A DNA stretch of 54,776 nt. Origin: an uncultured Alphaproteobacteria bacterium. GTDB lineage: Bacteria > Pseudomonadota > Alphaproteobacteria > Geminicoccales > Geminicoccaceae. Positions 45,586-54,017 of the stretch are shown here, piece by piece (the stretch's first letter is position 1; the number at the start of each line of letters is the position of its first letter). Made by a program: the position numbers and the translations under genes. The notes beneath the pieces were generated by a model, which had not been told where the DNA came from, made no database searches, and saw nothing but the letters and a program-made list of their open reading frames with translations. The DNA lies in the NCBI GenBank assembly GCA_902826935.1, contig CADEGR010000017.1:1-54776 (forward strand), in the 5' to 3' direction.

Positions 45586-46056
45586 ATGGTCGAGATCGCT
45601 GACATCCTCCAGCCGGCGGGCGTGATCATTGGCCTGCCCGGTGGCAGCGGCAAGCGCCAGGTCCTGAAGGAGCTGGCCGAATGCGCCAGCCGCCTGACCG
45701 GGATCGGCGCGCCGCGCGTCCTGGAGGCCTTGCTCGAACGGGAACGGCTCGGCACCACCGGGGTCGGCCACGGCATCGCGATCCCGCATGCCCGGCTGCC
45801 GGAGCTGGCGCGGGTCATCGGCCTGTTCGCCCGGCTGGACCGGCCGACCGACTTCGAAGCGCTCGACCACCAGCCGAGCGATCTTATCTTTCTGCTGCTG
45901 GCGCCCGATTCCGCGGATGCCGACAGCCTGCGCGCCCTCGCCCGGGTCTCGCGGGTGCTGCGCAATGCCAGCTTGCAGCAGCGGTTGCGCCAGGCCCCGG
46001 ACCAGGGCGCGGTGTACCGGATGCTGACCGAGAAACCTGAATCGCATGCGGCTTGA
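45586..46056 (+). CDS. ptsN: PTS IIA-like nitrogen-regulatory protein
   Basis: EIIA-Ntr, phospho-acceptor of the nitrogen PTS; a regulator of K+ uptake, nitrogen and PHA metabolism in relatives. ATG 45586 gives 156 residues, the usual length, starting MVEIADILQP. The phosphorylated histidine is His68 in VGHGIAIPHARL. The frame continues open upstream to 45343 but without family similarity. No clear ribosome-binding site is seen. It follows rpoN and precedes HPr kinase. Confidence 0.95.
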   Translation: MVEIADILQPAGVIIGLPGGSGKRQVLKELAECASRLTGIGAPRVLEALLERERLGTTGVGHGIAIPHARLPELARVIGLFARLDRPTDFEALDHQPSDLIFLLLAPDSADADSLRALARVSRVLRNASLQQRLRQAPDQGAVYRMLTEKPESHAA

Positions 46057-46089
46057 GCATGGTTCGCCGCCGCTGCGCGAGAGCGTCCC

Positions 46090-46539
46090 ATGAGCGATCT
46101 GGAGCCTCTGGAGCCGACCACAAGGTGGCTCCATGCGACCTGTGTCCAGCTTGGCCGCCACGGCGTGCTGCTGCTGGGCGCGTCGGGTGCCGGCAAGTCT
46201 GATCTCGCCTTGCGGCTGATCGAGGGTGGCGGCCAGCTGGTCGCCGATGACCAGGTCGAGCTGCGGCGCCAGGGCGCGGCCCTGCTCGCCCGGCCGGCCG
46301 CGGCGCTGGCCGGCCTGATCGAGGTCCGCGGCATCGGCATCCTGCGCCTGCCGCATTGCCCGGAAAGCCCGGTCGAGCTGGTGGTCGAGCTACAGCCTGG
46401 CCAGCCGCTGACCCGGCTGCCGGAGCGCGAGCGCTTTGGCCTGCTGGGCCTGGAGCGGCCGCTCTTGCGGCTCGATCCGCGGGCGCCCTCGAGCGCGATC
46501 AAGATCCGGCTGGTGCTCGATGCCGAACGCGTGGCCTAG
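46090..46539 (+). CDS. hprK: HPr kinase/phosphorylase, short alphaproteobacterial form
   Basis: Phosphorylates HPr on a regulatory serine. The 149-residue product is only the catalytic core: Walker A GASGAGKS (30-37), the acidic loop LVADDQV (50-56) and the signature LIEVRGIGIL (76-85). The N-terminal domain of Firmicutes HprK (about 310 residues in full) is absent, as usual in alphaproteobacteria. Its last 20 bases overlap rapZ. Confidence 0.92.
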   Translation: MSDLEPLEPTTRWLHATCVQLGRHGVLLLGASGAGKSDLALRLIEGGGQLVADDQVELRRQGAALLARPAAALAGLIEVRGIGILRLPHCPESPVELVVELQPGQPLTRLPERERFGLLGLERPLLRLDPRAPSSAIKIRLVLDAERVA

Positions 46540-47458
46540 GCCGGCCTCGGGCCATATCCTGCTGGTCACCGGCATGGCGGGGGCGGGCCGGACCACGGCC
46601 TTGAAGGCGCTGGAGGACCTCGACTACGAGGCGGTCGACAACCTGCCGGCGACCCTGCTCAGCACCCTGATCCGGCCGGGCGACCACGTCGTCCGCAACC
46701 TTGCGATCGGGATCGACTGCCGCAGCCGCGCCTTCGATCCCGAGGTGGTCCGGGCTCAGCTCGAGCAGGGCCTGCGCCAGGCCGGCGCCACGGTCAAGCT
46801 GGTGTTCCTGGATTGCGACGACGAGGAGCTGCGCCGGCGCTTCACGGAAACCCGGCGGCGCCATCCTCTGGCGGTCGACCGGCCGGTGACCGACGGCATC
46901 AAGCGCGAGCGCCAGCTGATGGCGACCTTGCGCGAGCGGGCCGATCTGGTGATCGACACCACCCAGCTTTCGCCCGGCGAGCTGCGCCGGCTCCTGGCCG
47001 GCCATTTCGCCCATGCCAGCAGCGCGCCCTTGACGGTCTCGGTGGTCTCGTTCGCCTATCGCGAAGGCCTGCCGCGCGAAGCCGATCTAGTGTTCGACGT
47101 CCGCTTCCTCGATAATCCCTACTATGTGCCCGAGCTGAAGCCGTTGACCGGCATCGACCCGGCAGTGTGCGCTTACGTTGAGGCCGATCCTCGTTTCGAA
47201 ACTTTATTGAATCGTTTGTCCGACCTGCTATTACCACTGCTGCCTGCCTATGCACGTGAAGGCAAAAGCTATTTGACCATTGCATTTGGCTGCACCGGAG
47301 GCCGGCATCGATCGGTGGCGACCGCGGAGCGCTTCGCCGCCCGGCTGTGTCAGGCCGGCTGGTCGGTGCTGGTCCACCATCGCGACACGCCTGAGGCCAA
47401 CCGGGACGTCACGCAGGACAGCGACCGCCCGGCCGTGGCGGCGCTGGATGGAACATGA
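46520..47458 (+). CDS. rapZ: RNase adapter protein RapZ
   Basis: P-loop protein that in E. coli guides RNase E to the sRNA GlmZ. The 312-residue product starts at ATG 46520 inside hprK. The nucleotide loop is TGMAGAGRTTALKALEDL, with Arg24 where the Walker lysine normally stands; from memory, GAGR forms are seen in other alphaproteobacteria. EAVDNLP, FLDCDDEELRRRFTETRRRHPL and the C-terminal FGCTGGRHRSV are family landmarks. Bases 47164-47290 use noticeably A+T-richer codons than the rest. Confidence 0.95.
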   Translation: MPNAWPRPASGHILLVTGMAGAGRTTALKALEDLDYEAVDNLPATLLSTLIRPGDHVVRNLAIGIDCRSRAFDPEVVRAQLEQGLRQAGATVKLVFLDCDDEELRRRFTETRRRHPLAVDRPVTDGIKRERQLMATLRERADLVIDTTQLSPGELRRLLAGHFAHASSAPLTVSVVSFAYREGLPREADLVFDVRFLDNPYYVPELKPLTGIDPAVCAYVEADPRFETLLNRLSDLLLPLLPAYAREGKSYLTIAFGCTGGRHRSVATAERFAARLCQAGWSVLVHHRDTPEANRDVTQDSDRPAVAALDGT

Positions 47459-47874
47459 TCGGATTGGTGCTGGTTACCCACGGCCGCCTGGCCAATGAGT
47501 TCGTCGCCGCGACCGAGCATGTGGTCGGCGCCCAGACCCAGATGCAGGCGATCTCGATCGGTCCGGAGGACGATGTCGAGCAGCGCCGGCGCGACATCGT
47601 CGCGGCGGTCGAGGCGGTCGACGACGGCTCCGGCGTGATCCTGCTCACCGACATGTTCGGCGGCACGCCCTCCAACCTCGCGATCTCGATCATGGAGAAG
47701 GGGCGGATCGAGATCATCGCCGGCGTCAATCTGCCGATGCTGATCAAGCTCGCCTCGATCCGCGAGACCGAATCCCTGGAGAACGCGGTGATCAGCGCGC
47801 AGGAGGCCGGACGCAAATACATCAACGTCGCCAGCACCCTGCTGAACGTCAACCAGCCGAAGGCGAAGCCGTGA
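47455..47874 (+). CDS. PTS system mannose-family EIIA component
   Basis: A 139-residue single-domain EIIA of the Man type, a stand-alone regulator without IIB/IIC partners here. Active-site His9 lies in LVTHGRLA, and the conserved LLTDMFGGTPSNLA follows near residue 64. It is expected to take phosphate from HPr. Starts ATGA-overlapped with rapZ and ends overlapped with the HPr gene. Confidence 0.94.
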   Translation: MIGLVLVTHGRLANEFVAATEHVVGAQTQMQAISIGPEDDVEQRRRDIVAAVEAVDDGSGVILLTDMFGGTPSNLAISIMEKGRIEIIAGVNLPMLIKLASIRETESLENAVISAQEAGRKYINVASTLLNVNQPKAKP

Positions 47875-48167
47875 GCGCACCGGGGGGCTCGGCCCCGGAC
47901 GTGTTCTGCCGCCGCGTCAAGATCGTCAACCGCCGGGGGCTGCATGCCCGCGCCGCGGCCAAGTTCGTGCGCATCGCCGAGCAGTACCAGTCGCGCATCA
48001 CGGTCGCGAATGGCGGGCTCAGCGTCACCGGCACCTCGATCATGGGCCTGATGATGCTGGCCGCGACCACCGGCTCGGTGCTCGAGATCACCGCCACCGG
48101 CGACGATGCCGAGCAGGCGCTGGACGAGCTGGAGCAGCTGGTCGCGGACGGCTTCGAGGAGCCCTGA
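47871..48167 (+). CDS. HPr family phosphocarrier protein, GTG start
   Basis: Phosphocarrier of the nitrogen-type PTS. GTG 47871 overlaps the preceding stop (GTGA), giving 98 residues. The active His25 is in NRRGLHARAAAKF, and the serine target of HPr kinase is Ser56 in GTSIMGLMML. An N-terminal extension of about 12 residues is longer than in E. coli NPr. EI-Ntr (ptsP) is not in the window. Confidence 0.94.
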   Translation: MSAPGGSAPDVFCRRVKIVNRRGLHARAAAKFVRIAEQYQSRITVANGGLSVTGTSIMGLMMLAATTGSVLEITATGDDAEQALDELEQLVADGFEEP

Positions 48168-48202
48168 GGCCGCCGGCGCCGCCGCATCTGGCCGGTTGCG
48201 GC

Positions 48203-48231
48203 TTGCCCGGTCGCGTCAGCTATGGTTAAAG
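48203..48231 (+). promoter_or_regulatory. Possible promoter of ahcY
   Basis: TTGCCC (48203-48208), 17 bases, TTAAAG (48226-48231), about 100 bases before ahcY. A TATGGT five bases earlier is an alternative -10. Weak match. Confidence 0.3.
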
Positions 48232-48248
48232 GCGCTTCGATCGCGCCC

Positions 48249-48266
48249 GCGGACCGCCTGGTCCGC
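48249..48266 (+). terminator. Hairpin in the ahcY leader
   Basis: Perfect stem GCGGACC / GGTCCGC with a GCCT loop, followed after eight bases by CCTTTTGG. It could end HPr transcripts or attenuate ahcY. I found none of the conserved bases of an SAH riboswitch. Confidence 0.35.
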
Positions 48267-48329
48267 CCGCTTGCCTTTTGGCGCGTGGCCCGGACCCGCG
48301 CCCGCCACCCTGACCAGCAAAGATCACCC

Positions 48330-49625
48330 ATGAGCAACTTCTCGGACTACAAGGTCGCCGACATCAGCCTCGCCGGCTGGGGCCACAAGGAAATCGCCAT
48401 CGCCGAAAAGGAGATGCCGGGCCTGATGGCGCTGCGCGAGGAATATGGCGCCAGCCAGCCGCTCAAGGGGGCGCGGATCGCCGGCTGCCTGCACATGACG
48501 ATCCAGACCGCGGTCCTGATCCGGACCCTGCTGGCGCTGGGCGCCACGGTGCGCTGGAGCTCGTGCAACATCTTCTCGACCCAGGACCACGCCGCGGCCG
48601 CGATCGCCGATCAGGGCGTGCCGGTGTTCGCCTGGAAGGGCGAGACCGAGGAGGACTATGACTGGTGCGTCCGCCAGACCATCGAGGGGCCGGGCGGCTG
48701 GCGTCCGAACATGCTGCTCGATGACGGCGGCGATCTGACCAAGATGATGCATGACGACTACCCGGCGCTGATGGCCGAGGTCCGCGGCGTGTCCGAGGAG
48801 ACCACCACCGGCGTCCATCGCCTGCTCGAGATGGCGCGCGACGGCTCCTTGAAGTGCCCGGCCTTCAACGTCAATGACAGCGTCACCAAGTCCAAGTTCG
48901 ACAACAAGTATGGCTGCCGCGAGAGCCTGGTCGACGGCATCCGCCGGGCAACCGACGTGATGATGGCCGGCAAGGTCGCGGTGGTCGCGGGCTTCGGCGA
49001 TGTCGGCAAGGGCTCGTCCGAGAGCTTGCGCAATGCCGGCGCCCGGGTGCTGGTGACCGAGGCCGATCCGATCTGCGCGCTGCAGGCCGCCATGGAAGGC
49101 TACGAGGTGGTCACCATGGAGGATGCCGCCCCGCGCGGCGACATCTTCGTGACCGCGACCGGCAATACCGACGTGATCACGCTTGACCACATGCGGGACA
49201 TGAAGGACGGCGCGATCGTCTGCAACATCGGCCACTTCGACAACGAGATCCAGATCGACGCCCTGCGCAATTACAAGTGGACGGAGATCAAGCCGCAGGT
49301 CGACGAGGTCGAGTTCCCGGACGGCAAGCAGCTGATCGTCCTGGCCAAGGGCCGGCTGGTCAATCTCGGCTGCGGCACCGGCCATCCGAGCTTCGTGATG
49401 AGCGCCTCCTTCACCAACCAGGTGCTGGCGCAGATCGAGCTGTGGCAGCGCGGCAATCAGTACGAGAACAAGGTCTACGTCCTGCCCAAGGCGCTCGACG
49501 AGAAGGTCGCGCGCCTGCATCTGGACAAGCTGGGCGTCAAGCTGACCAAGCTGTCGCCCAAGCAGGCCGCCTATATCGGCGTCACGCCCGAGGGTCCGTT
49601 CAAGCCCGAAGCCTACCGCTACTGA
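48330..49625 (+). CDS. ahcY: Adenosylhomocysteinase
   Basis: Hydrolyses S-adenosylhomocysteine to adenosine and homocysteine with bound NAD, clearing the product of methyltransferases. ATG 48330 gives 431 residues. Landmarks are [45 protein letters not shown], the NAD loop [12 protein letters not shown], and [10 protein letters not shown]. The C-terminal KPEAYRY supplies the conserved Lys-Tyr. The insertion typical of the longer bacterial enzymes is not seen, consistent with the shorter length. Confidence 0.97.
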   Translation: MSNFSDYKVADISLAGWGHKEIAIAEKEMPGLMALREEYGASQPLKGARIAGCLHMTIQTAVLIRTLLALGATVRWSSCNIFSTQDHAAAAIADQGVPVFAWKGETEEDYDWCVRQTIEGPGGWRPNMLLDDGGDLTKMMHDDYPALMAEVRGVSEETTTGVHRLLEMARDGSLKCPAFNVNDSVTKSKFDNKYGCRESLVDGIRRATDVMMAGKVAVVAGFGDVGKGSSESLRNAGARVLVTEADPICALQAAMEGYEVVTMEDAAPRGDIFVTATGNTDVITLDHMRDMKDGAIVCNIGHFDNEIQIDALRNYKWTEIKPQVDEVEFPDGKQLIVLAKGRLVNLGCGTGHPSFVMSASFTNQVLAQIELWQRGNQYENKVYVLPKALDEKVARLHLDKLGVKLTKLSPKQAAYIGVTPEGPFKPEAYRY

Positions 49626-49639
49626 GGACCGGGCTGGCC

Positions 49640-50110
49640 GTGGCGGCGCCGGCCGAGCTGGCTCTGCCGGACCTGGCGGCGACCGCCGCCTTGGCCGGGC
49701 GCCTGGCCGGCCTGCTGCGCGGCGGCGACGTGATCGGCCTTAGCGGCCCGCTCGGCATCGGCAAGAGCGAGCTGGCGCGCGCCGTGATCCGGACGTGCGC
49801 CGGCGCGCCGATCGAGGTGCCGAGCCCGACCTTCACCCTGATCCAGGACTACCCGCTGCCCGGCCTCCTGATCCGCCATGTCGATCTCTACCGGATCGGG
49901 CAGCCGGACGAGCTGATCGAGCTGGGCCTCGACCAGCCGGCCTCTGACGAGGCCTGGCTGGTCGAATGGCCGGAGCAGGGCGGCGCCGTGCTGTCGGCGG
50001 ATCGCCTGGATATCGAGCTTGGGTCCGGTGCGCATGAGCAGGCGCGGCGCGCTCGCATCACCGCCGGACCGACCTGGCAATCCCGCCTGCCGGCGCTGCT
50101 CGATGGCTGA
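49640..50110 (+). CDS. tsaE: tRNA t6A synthesis ATPase TsaE, GTG start
   Basis: P-loop ATPase of the TsaBDE complex that makes threonylcarbamoyladenosine at tRNA position 37. GTG 49640 gives 156 residues, the family length; GAGGA lies 11 bases upstream. Walker A is GPLGIGKSEL, followed by VPSPTFTLIQDY and HVDLYRI, the diagnostic TsaE segments, and EWPEQGG. It overlaps amgK by eight bases. tsaB and tsaD are not in the window. Confidence 0.94.
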   Translation: MAAPAELALPDLAATAALAGRLAGLLRGGDVIGLSGPLGIGKSELARAVIRTCAGAPIEVPSPTFTLIQDYPLPGLLIRHVDLYRIGQPDELIELGLDQPASDEAWLVEWPEQGGAVLSADRLDIELGSGAHEQARRARITAGPTWQSRLPALLDG

Positions 50111-51065
50111 GCGCGCCGCCGCGATCGACCGCTTCCTGGCCGCCCATGGCTATGCAGGCTGCTTGCGGGCGCCGCTCGCCGGCGACGCCTCGGCGCGCCG
50201 CTACGAGCGCCTGCGCGGCAGCCCGGGTCCGGCGATCCTGATGGATGCGCCACCGTCGACGCTCGACGTCCGCCCGTTCCTGCGGATCGCCGCCTGGCTC
50301 CTCGGCCAGGGCTTCAGCGCGCCCCGGATCCTGGCGGCCGCTCCGGACCAGGGCCTGGTCCTTTTGGAGGATCTGGGCGACGGCCTGCTCAACCGCTGCC
50401 TGGCCGAAGGCGCGGCGCCTGAGCCGCTCTATCAGGCAGCGCTCGACACCTTGCTGGCGATCCAGGCCGCCCCGCCGCCGCCGGATCTGCCACCCTATGA
50501 CGACGCCAAGCTCATGACCGAGCTCGGCCTCCTGACCGAATGGTACGCCCAGCATCTGCCGGCGGCTGCCAAGGCCGACTATCTGGCGATCTGGCAGGAC
50601 CTCCTGCCGCTGGTCCGGGTCGGCCCGGCGTGCCTGGTCTATGTCGACTACCATGCCGACAACCTGCTCTGGCTGCCCGAGCGGACCGGCACCGCCCGGA
50701 TCGGCCTGCTCGACTTCCAGGATGCGCGGCTTGGCCCGCCGGCCTATGACCTGGTCTCGCTGCTGGAGGATGCCCGGCGCGACGTGCCGCCGGCCTTGGC
50801 CGCTGCCATGGTCGAGCGCTATCTGGCCAGCCGGCCCGAGCTCGATCCGGCGGCCTTCAAGGTCAGCTACGCGGTCCTGGGCGCGCAGCGCAATTGCAAG
50901 ATCCTGGGCCTGTTCACCCGCCTCGCCCGGCGCGATCACAAGCCCCACTATCTGCCGCTGATCGACCGGGTCCGCGGCTATCTGCTGCGCGATCTGGCGC
51001 AGCCGGCGCTGGCCCCGCTCGGGCAATGGTTCGCCCGCCACCTCGAGCTGAATATCGCCAGCTGA
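50103..51065 (+). CDS. amgK: Aminoglycoside phosphotransferase-fold sugar kinase, AmgK-like
   Basis: A 320-residue kinase of the APH fold. By position after tsaE and by sequence it matches AmgK, which phosphorylates the anomeric carbon of MurNAc/GlcNAc in peptidoglycan recycling. Visible are GDASARRYERL near residue 22, LVLLEDLGDGLL near 83, catalytic YVDYHADNLLWL near 180 and DFQDARLGPPAYDLVSLL near 203. Its usual partner, the uridylyltransferase MurU, is not next to it: addB starts 24 bases later. The precise substrate therefore remains open. Confidence 0.85.
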   Translation: MAERAAAIDRFLAAHGYAGCLRAPLAGDASARRYERLRGSPGPAILMDAPPSTLDVRPFLRIAAWLLGQGFSAPRILAAAPDQGLVLLEDLGDGLLNRCLAEGAAPEPLYQAALDTLLAIQAAPPPPDLPPYDDAKLMTELGLLTEWYAQHLPAAAKADYLAIWQDLLPLVRVGPACLVYVDYHADNLLWLPERTGTARIGLLDFQDARLGPPAYDLVSLLEDARRDVPPALAAAMVERYLASRPELDPAAFKVSYAVLGAQRNCKILGLFTRLARRDHKPHYLPLIDRVRGYLLRDLAQPALAPLGQWFARHLELNIAS

Positions 51066-51089
51066 GATTGAACAGTGTAGAACCGCGCC

Positions 51090-54017
51090 ATGGCGCGGGT
51101 CTCGACCATTCCGGCCGGCATTGCCTTCGTCGACGCTCTGGCGCAGGGGCTCCTGGCCGAGGTGTGGGCCGAGCCTCTGGCGCTGGCCGACTATCGGGTG
51201 CTCCTGCCGAACCGGCGCGCCGGCCTCGCCTTGCGCGCCGCCTTCCTGCGCGCCGCCGGCGGCCGCGCCTTGATCCTCCCCCGCATCCAGCCAATCGGCG
51301 ATCTCGATGCCGACGAGCTGCTGCTCGATGGCAGCATCGAGGCGGACCTGCCGCCGGCGATCGACAATCTCAGCCGCCGCCTCCTGCTGGCCCGCCTCCT
51401 GGCGCCGCTCGGCTGGCCTCCAGAGCGGGCGTTCCAGCTGGCGGGCGATCTCGCCGCCTTGCTCGACGAGCTGCAGACCGAGGATGTGCCGCTCGCCGCC
51501 CTCGATCGCCTAGTGCCGGACGATCTGGCGGAGCATTGGCAGCAGAGCCGGCAGATCCTCGCGATCCTGGGCGAGCGCTGGCCGGAGATCCTGGCGGCGC
51601 AGGCCGCGCTCGACCCGGCCGCCCGGCGCAACCAGGTCCTGGCGGCGCTGGCCGCGCGCTGGCAGGCGGCACCGCCGGCCGGCCGGATCGTGGCCGCCGG
51701 CTCGACCGGCAGCATGCCCGCGACCCGGCACCTCCTGGCCACGATCGCGGCGCTGCCCCGGGGCGAGGTGGTCCTGCCGGGCCTGGATCGCGGGCTCGAC
51801 GAGGCCAGCTGGCAGGCCTTGCCGCCCAGCCATCCGCAGGCCGCCTTGCAGGGCTTGCTGACCGCGCTCGGGATCGCCCGGTCCGAGGTCGCGGACTGGC
51901 CCGGCACCGCCGCCGCGGCCGATGCGCCGCGGGTCCGGCTGCTCAGCCTGGCGCTGCGCCCGGCCGCGAGCTTCGCGCCCGTCGCCGATCAGCCACTGCT
52001 CGCCGCGGGTCTTGCCGGTCTCAGCCTCTCGGTCCAGCCCGATCTCGGCAGCGAGGCGCGCGCCATCGCGCTCCGCCTGCGCGCCTGGCTGGAGCAGCCG
52101 GGCCGGAGCGCCGCCTTGATCACGCTCGACCGCCAGCTCGCCCGCCGGGTCGCCGCCGAGCTGCGCCGCTGGCGGATCACGATCGACGACAGCGCCGGCA
52201 CCCCGCTCGACCAGACGGCACCTGGCAGCTTTTTGCTCTTGACCCTGCGCCTCCTGGTCGAAGGGCCGAGCCCGGTCGCGCTGCTGGCCGCCCTCAAGCA
52301 CCCCTTCGCCCAAGCTGGCCTGGAGCCCGCCGAATGCCGCCGCCGGGTGCGCGAGCTGGAGCGCGCCTGCCTGCGCGGGCCGCGCATCCGGGGCGAGTTC
52401 CGCTACCTGCTGACCGAGCGGACGCGCCAGCAGCGCACGGCCGAGGACGGCGCCCGGCGCGCGCAGCTGGCCGAGCTGCAGGACTGGCTGACCTCGCTGG
52501 CACGCTGGGCCGAGCCATTCATGGCGCTGGCGGCCGGCCACCGGCCGAGCGATCTGGCCGAGCTGGCACGCGCCCATCTGCAGTTTGCCGAGGCCCTGGC
52601 CAGCGCCCGCGACGCCGGCCCCGATCCGCTGTGGGACCGCCAGGCCGGCGAGGCGGCGGCCCAGCTGTTCGCCGACCTGCTGGCCGCCGCTCCGAGTGCG
52701 GCCCCGCTCCGGCCGGCGGCCTATCAGGCGCTGCTCGGCCATCTGCTGGCGGAGACCGTGGTCCGGCCGCAGGCGGGCCTGGCGCCGCGGCTTGCTATCT
52801 GGAGCCCCCTGGAAGCCCGGTTGCAGCAGCCCGATCTGGTCATTCTGGGCGGCTTGAACGAAGGGGTCTGGCCGCGCGCCGCCGATCCCGGGCCGTGGCT
52901 GAACGAGCGCATGCGGGCGGATCTCGGCCTGCCGCCACAGGAGCGCCGGATCGGCCAGTCGGCCCATGATTTCGCCATGGCCGCGGCGGCCGGCGAGGTC
53001 GTGCTCTCGCGCGCCATGAAGGACGCCCAGGGCAATCCGACCGTGCCCTGCCGCTGGCTGGTTCGTCTCGGCACCGTGCTGCAGGGCGTCGGCCTGGCCG
53101 TGCCAGAGCCGGCCGACGAGCCGGGCCGGCGCTGGCTGCCGGCACTCGATCGTGCCGAAGCGCCGCTGCCGCCGCTGACCCAGCCCCGCCCGCGCCCGCC
53201 GCTCGCTGCCCGGCCGCGCCGCTGGACGGTCAGCGACATCGCCTTGTGGCTGCGCGATCCTTACGCCCTCTATGCCAAGCGAATCCTGCGCTTGCAGCCG
53301 CTCCAGCCGCTGGAAGCCGAGCCCGATGCCCTGGAGCGCGGCAATCTGATCCACGACGTGCTCGAGCAGTTCGTGCGCGAGCATCCGGGTGCCTTGCCCG
53401 AGGACGCCCTGCAGCGCCTCACCACCCAGGCCCGCCAGGCCTTCGCCCGGTTCCAGCAGCGGCCCCAGGTCGAAGCCCTCTGGTGGCCGCGCTTCGAGGC
53501 GATCGCGCGCTGGCTGATCAGCCACGAGCAGACGATCCGGCCGGATCTCGCCCGGGTCCTGGCCGAGGTCAAGGGCGAGCTGGATTTGCCGGCGCCGGCG
53601 GGCCCGGTCCAGCTGCGCGCGCGCGCCGACCGGCTGGAGCTGGATGGCGCCGGCCGGATCACCATCATCGACTACAAGACTGGCGCCCCGCCGCCCGAGC
53701 CCGATCTGATCGCCGGCCTGGCGCCGCAGCTGCCGCTGGAGGCGCTCCTGGCGCTGAAGGGCGGCTTTGCCGACCTGACCACGCGCGCGTTGGGCAGGCT
53801 GCAATTCTGGCATCTGAAGGGCGACGAGGCGGGCGGCGTGGTCAAGGCGGTCAAGGCCGAGGCGGCCAAGCTGGCGGCCGACGCCGAGGCGGGCCTGCTC
53901 CGCCTGCTGGCGCATTACGACCGGCCGGAGACGACCTATCCCGCGCGCTTCAAGCCCAAGGTCGCCACGCGCGGCGACTATGACCATCTGGCCCGGACCG
54001 ACGAGTGGTCGCAATGA
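51090..54017 (+). CDS. addB: Double-strand break repair protein AddB
   Basis: Nuclease/scaffold subunit of AddAB, which resects DNA ends for RecA. The 975-residue product begins VLLPNRRAGLALRAAFLRA (residues about 37-55), the degenerate helicase-like part. It contains VILGGLNEGVWPR near residue 586 and ends in the RecB-family nuclease domain: RGNLIHDVLEQFV near 750, ADRLEL and IIDYKTG near 850-868. The cysteine quartet of Firmicutes AddB is absent. Alphaproteobacterial type and length. The stop overlaps addA (ATGA). Confidence 0.94.
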   Translation: MARVSTIPAGIAFVDALAQGLLAEVWAEPLALADYRVLLPNRRAGLALRAAFLRAAGGRALILPRIQPIGDLDADELLLDGSIEADLPPAIDNLSRRLLLARLLAPLGWPPERAFQLAGDLAALLDELQTEDVPLAALDRLVPDDLAEHWQQSRQILAILGERWPEILAAQAALDPAARRNQVLAALAARWQAAPPAGRIVAAGSTGSMPATRHLLATIAALPRGEVVLPGLDRGLDEASWQALPPSHPQAALQGLLTALGIARSEVADWPGTAAAADAPRVRLLSLALRPAASFAPVADQPLLAAGLAGLSLSVQPDLGSEARAIALRLRAWLEQPGRSAALITLDRQLARRVAAELRRWRITIDDSAGTPLDQTAPGSFLLLTLRLLVEGPSPVALLAALKHPFAQAGLEPAECRRRVRELERACLRGPRIRGEFRYLLTERTRQQRTAEDGARRAQLAELQDWLTSLARWAEPFMALAAGHRPSDLAELARAHLQFAEALASARDAGPDPLWDRQAGEAAAQLFADLLAAAPSAAPLRPAAYQALLGHLLAETVVRPQAGLAPRLAIWSPLEARLQQPDLVILGGLNEGVWPRAADPGPWLNERMRADLGLPPQERRIGQSAHDFAMAAAAGEVVLSRAMKDAQGNPTVPCRWLVRLGTVLQGVGLAVPEPADEPGRRWLPALDRAEAPLPPLTQPRPRPPLAARPRRWTVSDIALWLRDPYALYAKRILRLQPLQPLEAEPDALERGNLIHDVLEQFVREHPGALPEDALQRLTTQARQAFARFQQRPQVEALWWPRFEAIARWLISHEQTIRPDLARVLAEVKGELDLPAPAGPVQLRARADRLELDGAGRITIIDYKTGAPPPEPDLIAGLAPQLPLEALLALKGGFADLTTRALGRLQFWHLKGDEAGGVVKAVKAEAAKLAADAEAGLLRLLAHYDRPETTYPARFKPKVATRGDYDHLARTDEWSQ

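Noticed and set aside
48168-48329. SAH or SAM riboswitch before ahcY
   Set aside because: The conserved core bases that I know for these classes are missing; only a simple hairpin is seen.
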